DNA of 64,000 nt from assembly GCA_036186865.1 (NCBI GenBank), contig AP025074.1, forward strand, positions 12,486,155-12,550,154. The letters are read 5' to 3'. This DNA comes from Eustoma russellianum (Eukaryota > Streptophyta > Magnoliopsida > Gentianales > Gentianaceae). A program made the position numbers and the translations under genes. The stretch's first letter is position 1; each line of letters begins with the position of its first letter. Shown one piece after another: positions 60,229 to 64,000 of the stretch. The notes below the pieces were generated by a model. The model had not been told where the DNA came from. It saw nothing but the letters and a program-made list of their open reading frames with translations, and did not search any database.

Positions 60229-60234
60229 TCTTTT

Positions 60235-61594
60235 TGTAGGAATGTCCCAATGGGCAGAGGGAGTCCCTCTAATAGGAGAGGACGAGGAACCTACTCTAAT
60301 AGAAGAGGAAAAGGTGGTGAACTACTTGGCCAAATTGGTCAACAAAGATTGATTTCTACGAATATTGCATCTTCATCTTCGAGTAATACTCAAAAAGATA
60401 ATGAAAAATTATACAGAGAATTTTTAGCTTATAAAGCTTCTCAGAAAAAAGGAGGATAATAAGCCTTCGTATGGTAACTGAAGAAACTGACGAAGTTTAT
60501 GATCAAAGCTCGTATACTGAAAGTATATTACTTTTGGAACAAAAAGATCTTAAATGGAAAGATCAGTCCTGGATTATATTACAGAGGTATTTGGATACAG
60601 TGTCATACACTGCAACTTCTTATAAGAACAGAAATTATTATGAGTCTATACTCAAAGTCACAGAATCCTGTGAAATTACCTATTTTACAACAGGAAATTC
60701 TACTTGTACAATTTTAGTAAAGTGATAGTTAAGCAAGTTATAACTGCTGAATCTTGGGGAATATCTACTCTAAAAGAAAAGGAGTTTACATACCCTGAGA
60801 CAAAAATTCCAGTCAAATATAATTACTAGGATTATGTTGATGCATTTTATAGGGCTTTCTTATATGAAAACCCAAAGAAGAAACATTCTTGGTTTTCGGG
60901 ATATGTCCTAAAGTCTATAAACAAGAAATTCCAAATTGGTTATATCAATGGTGGGCATCATATGGTCCATCGATTAATATTTTACCAGAACCATATAAGA
61001 GTTTATATGCTCAATGGATTGAAGTTTCATCAGCTCTTATAGAAGCTCTAACAAAAAAGTCTAATTACAGGCATGAATACTTTGCATTTCTTCATGGAAT
61101 TTGGAATTCCATGGATTTGGAAATGGGAAGTCAAAGTGGGTTATACTCCACAAAATATTCCAGCATTGAAAAGAATTTTTTATACCAAATTCTGGAAGAA
61201 AATGACTCAGAAAATGAAGAAAGGAGTTGTGGAAGGACAACAAACACTTGATCATATTCAAGAAAATCTGATTAAATATAATGTTCAAATGGAGGAAAAC
61301 ATAGATCATACAAGCCCTTTTCAGCAAATAATGCAAAAAATGAAGATGGTCAAAGGAGTCTTATCAAAAGAAGAAATGATATCTTTATATTTTGAAGAAA
61401 TTAAAAAAGATCTTATAAGAAATCTTCAAAAAGATGAAATGAATGGTTCCAGTTCAGATATATCAATGACTGGAAAGGACATATTAGCCGGAGAATCTCA
61501 GGATCCAGATGATCTAGATGAAGACCAAGTTCAGAGAATGGTGGAGACAATGGTGAATAATATTCAACAACAAATTGATAGAGAAATTGACTAG
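60235..61594 (+). pseudogene. Pararetrovirus downstream ORF (ORF2-like), copy 1
   Basis: Lies directly after the RNase H stop, as a second ORF does in florendovirus-type genomes. It opens with a Gly/Arg/Ser-rich segment (GSPSNRRGRGTYSNRRG), a Ser run, then LLEQKDLKWKDQSWIILQRY. Later comes a Trp-rich middle part (IPNWLYQWWASYGPSI, PWIWKWEVKVGY) and an acidic C-terminus (DDLDEDQVQRMVETMVNNIQ). Breaks: a shift near 60450, a shift at about 60720, a TAG at 60827-60829, and a shift near 60890. The biochemical function of this protein is unknown to me. The 3' piece from 61073 is open for 173 residues. Confidence 0.6.
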
Positions 61595-62441
61595 AATAAA
61601 CTGATGGGAAAAGCATGGCAGACACATTGGTCCACCATAAAGACTTTTGGGAAAAGGAGATTCCTTTTGGTATTATATTGACCATTATTGTAAATTTTCA
61701 TTTCATGTAAATTTCATTTGAATTTGTATTTCATTTTAATCTAGTTGAGAATAGATTTGAAATCCGGAAGGATGCCTATAAAAAGATGCTTCCTCTCCCG
61801 TTGAGGAACAAGCTTTGGATACTCTCTCTTTATTGTAAACATTTAGCAATTCAATTCTGAAGTTTGATCGTGTATAGTTTCCAGATCTGAGATCTTCAGT
61901 TTTTTCAGGTACTATTTCTTTCTTTGTTGTTCATTTAATTTTATTGATAATTGGACTTAGCCTAATGGAAGGCTAAGAATCTATGTGTTGAACTATGCTG
62001 TATATTTAATTTATTTGATATGGTAAGGTATAACGATCATGAACATCATGAGTGTGCCAGGGGGTTCATACCCTTAATCCCTTCCGCGATGTCTGGATTT
62101 GTCAGCTCTGTGATGGATGATTGATCAGTAAAAAAAGTCTTTAGCATACTGGAAAAATTTGTTCTTTTGGGGAAGGTTATGGATAAGTCAGGCTGAGTTT
62201 ATTATAATCTCTCGAAATTACGGGAGCCCGTTTTAGCCGAATGAATAAAGGCGTGTTAAGTGCGAGACTGCGTACTGAGAATTATAATAAGATTCATAGC
62301 CAGATTTAATCTGTGTAAAAATTTACCTAAGACCCTAAATGAATTTCCCAGTATGATGAAGATATGTCTTTGTTTTTGTTTTTGTCTTTGTTTTTGTTTT
62401 TGTCTTTGTTTTTATGTCTCTGGGTTAACAAAAAATCGGTA
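61595..62441 (+). promoter_or_regulatory. Pararetrovirus intergenic region with promoter
   Basis: Non-coding sequence after ORF2. A TATA box (CTATAAAAAG, 61777-61786) is followed by TGCTTCCTCTCCCGTTGAGG, resembling the start region of caulimovirid full-length transcripts. A tRNA-Met primer site was not found. At 62363-62414 a (TTTGTTTTTGTC)-type simple repeat borders the junction with copy 2. Confidence 0.55.
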
Positions 62442-64000
62442 GCAAATATATGTTTAATAAAGAATTTAAACATGATGTATCTAAGCAGATGTTTACAAGA
62501 TGGCAAGCTCATATGGCGCCATTTGATTTTGAAATTCAATACAAAAAAGGATCAGATAATAGCCTTCCTGATTTTCTTACTAGAGAATATATTAATGAAT
62601 GATCTTTTTGCAGGAATGTCCCAATGGGACAGAGGGAGTCCCTCTAATAGGAGAGGACGAGAAACCTACTCTAATAGAGGAGGAAGAGGTGGTTAACTAC
62701 TTGGCCAAATTGGTCAACAAGATTGATTTCTGCGAATATTGCATCTTCATCTTCGAGTAATACTCAAAAAGATGATGAAAAATTATACAGAGAATTTTTA
62801 GCTTATAAAGCTTCTCAAAAAAAAGAGGATAATAAGCCTTCGTATGTTACAATGGTAACTGAAGAAACTGACGAAGTTTATGATCAAAGCTCATATACTG
62901 AAAGTATATTACTTTTGGAACAAAAAGATCTTAAATGGAAAGATCAGCCCTGGATTATATTACAGAGGTATTTGGATACAGTGTCATACACTGCAACTTC
63001 TTATAAGAACAGAAATTATTATGAGTCTATACTCAAAGTCACAGAATCCTGTGAAATTACCTATTTTACAACAGGAAATTCTACTTGTACAATTTTAGTA
63101 AAGTGATAGTTAAGCAAGTTATAACTGCTGAATCTTGGGGAATATCTACTCTAAAAGAAAAGGAGTTTACATACCCTGAGACAAAAATTCCAGTCAAATA
63201 TAATTACTAGGATTATGTTGATGCATTTTATAGGGCTTTCTTATATGAAAACCCAAAGAAGAAACATTCTTGGTTTTTCGGGATATGTCCTAAAGTCTAT
63301 AAACAAGAAATTCCAAATTGGTTATATCAATGGTGGGCATCATATGGTCCATCGATTAATATTTTACCAGAACCATATAAGAGTTTATATGCTCAATGGA
63401 TTGAAGTTTCATCAGCTCTTATAGAAGCTCTAACAAACAAGTCTAATTACAGGCATGAATACTTTGCATTTCTTCATGGAATTTGGAATTCCATGGATTT
63501 GGAAATGGGAAGTCAAAGTGGGTTATACTCCACAAAATATTCCAGCATTGAAAAGAATTTTTTATACCAAATTCTGGAAGAAAATGACTCAGAAAAATGA
63601 AGAAAGGAGTTGTGGAAGGACAACAAACACTTGATCATATTCAAGAAAATCTGATTAAATATAATGTTCAAATGGAGGAAAACATAGATCATACAAGCCC
63701 TTTTCAGCAAATAATGCAAAAAATGAAGATGGTCAAAGGAGTCTTATCAAAAGAAGAAATGATATCTTCATATTTTGAAGAAATTAAAAAAGATCTTATA
63801 AGAAATCTTCAAAAAGATGAAATGAATGATTCCAGTTCAGATATATCAATGACTGGAAAGGACATATTATCCAGAGAATCTCAGGATCCAGATGATCTAG
63901 ATGAAGACCAAGTCCAGAGAATGGTGGAGACAATGGTGAATAATATTCAACAACAAATTGATAGAGAAATTAGCTAGAATAAACTGATAGGAAAAAGCAT
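62442..64000 (+). pseudogene. Pararetrovirus RNase H end and ORF2-like region, copy 2 (cut by window end)
   Basis: A direct duplicate of about 60067-61615, offset by about 2,375-2,383 bp, starting in the middle of RNase H. It matches copy 1 with few differences, including the shift after ILVK (63104) and the TAG (63208-63210). In copy 2 the segment 62723-63106 is open for 127 residues where copy 1 has a shift near 60450, while near 63595 copy 2 has an extra A that breaks the frame open in copy 1. The second copy therefore carries some lesions of its own. It continues beyond the window. Confidence 0.85.

Noticed and set aside
62363..62414. Repeat-coded Phe/Cys/Leu protein segment
   Set aside because: It is a low-complexity T/G simple repeat; the open frame follows from its composition.

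Overview
The window reads as nuclear DNA of a flowering plant, most likely a eudicot. Support for this: an intron-containing SOSEKI (DUF966) gene, plant Ty3/gypsy, Ty1/copia and TAT-type LTR retrotransposons, plant tRNA-derived SINEs, L1-type LINEs, mariner-like MITEs and a decayed endogenous pararetrovirus of florendovirus type. No bacterial-style operon is present. I cannot name the species. The only convincing host gene is the SOSEKI gene at 7413-10754; nearly everything else is mobile DNA, much of it nested.

Layout. 1-1254: 3' part of a gypsy gag on the minus strand, with its LTR starting at 1255. 2196-6345: AT-rich DNA with a small retroposon and four tRNA-derived SINEs. 6459-6563: a 47-bp-armed inverted repeat. 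7413-10754: SOSEKI gene, five coding exons. 12636-13148: 5'-truncated LINE. 13836-31566: a three-level nest. A mariner-like MITE is split by a non-autonomous TAT-type element (13937-31424, TSD TTAAC), which is split by a full-length Tekay-like gypsy element (14877-25036, TSD CGTGT). 31642-32160: another MITE. 33323-42134: a minus-strand LINE split by a full-length copia element (34073-42022, TSD TTATA). 42161-44587: SINEs. 45110-64000: a pararetrovirus copy starting at a TA microsatellite, split in its reverse transcriptase by a Sirevirus-like copia element (48223-59497, TSD GTTAT), followed by a partial duplication of its 3' half.

How the parts work. The gypsy gag-pol is unusual. Three interruptions of 91, 77 and 66 nt each have GT-AG ends and lie inside otherwise continuous protease, RT and RNase H motifs. 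Removing all three gives one 1,508-codon frame from gag ATG to integrase end, broken only by two stop codons. The first interruption carries the stop that ends Gag, so splicing could decide between Gag and Gag-Pol. The TAT-type element has no pol; it carries a shortened gag on its own strand and, antisense to it, a multi-exon gene with its own TATA box. Between these convergent genes lie about 19 copies of a ~63-bp repeat, each able to form two short hairpins with the same ACCTG loop.

Relative ages by nesting: MITE, then TAT-type element, then gypsy; LINE, then copia; pararetrovirus, then Sirevirus. Coordinates of LTRs, TSDs and splice sites were read by eye. Family names rest on motif recognition, not on database searches.
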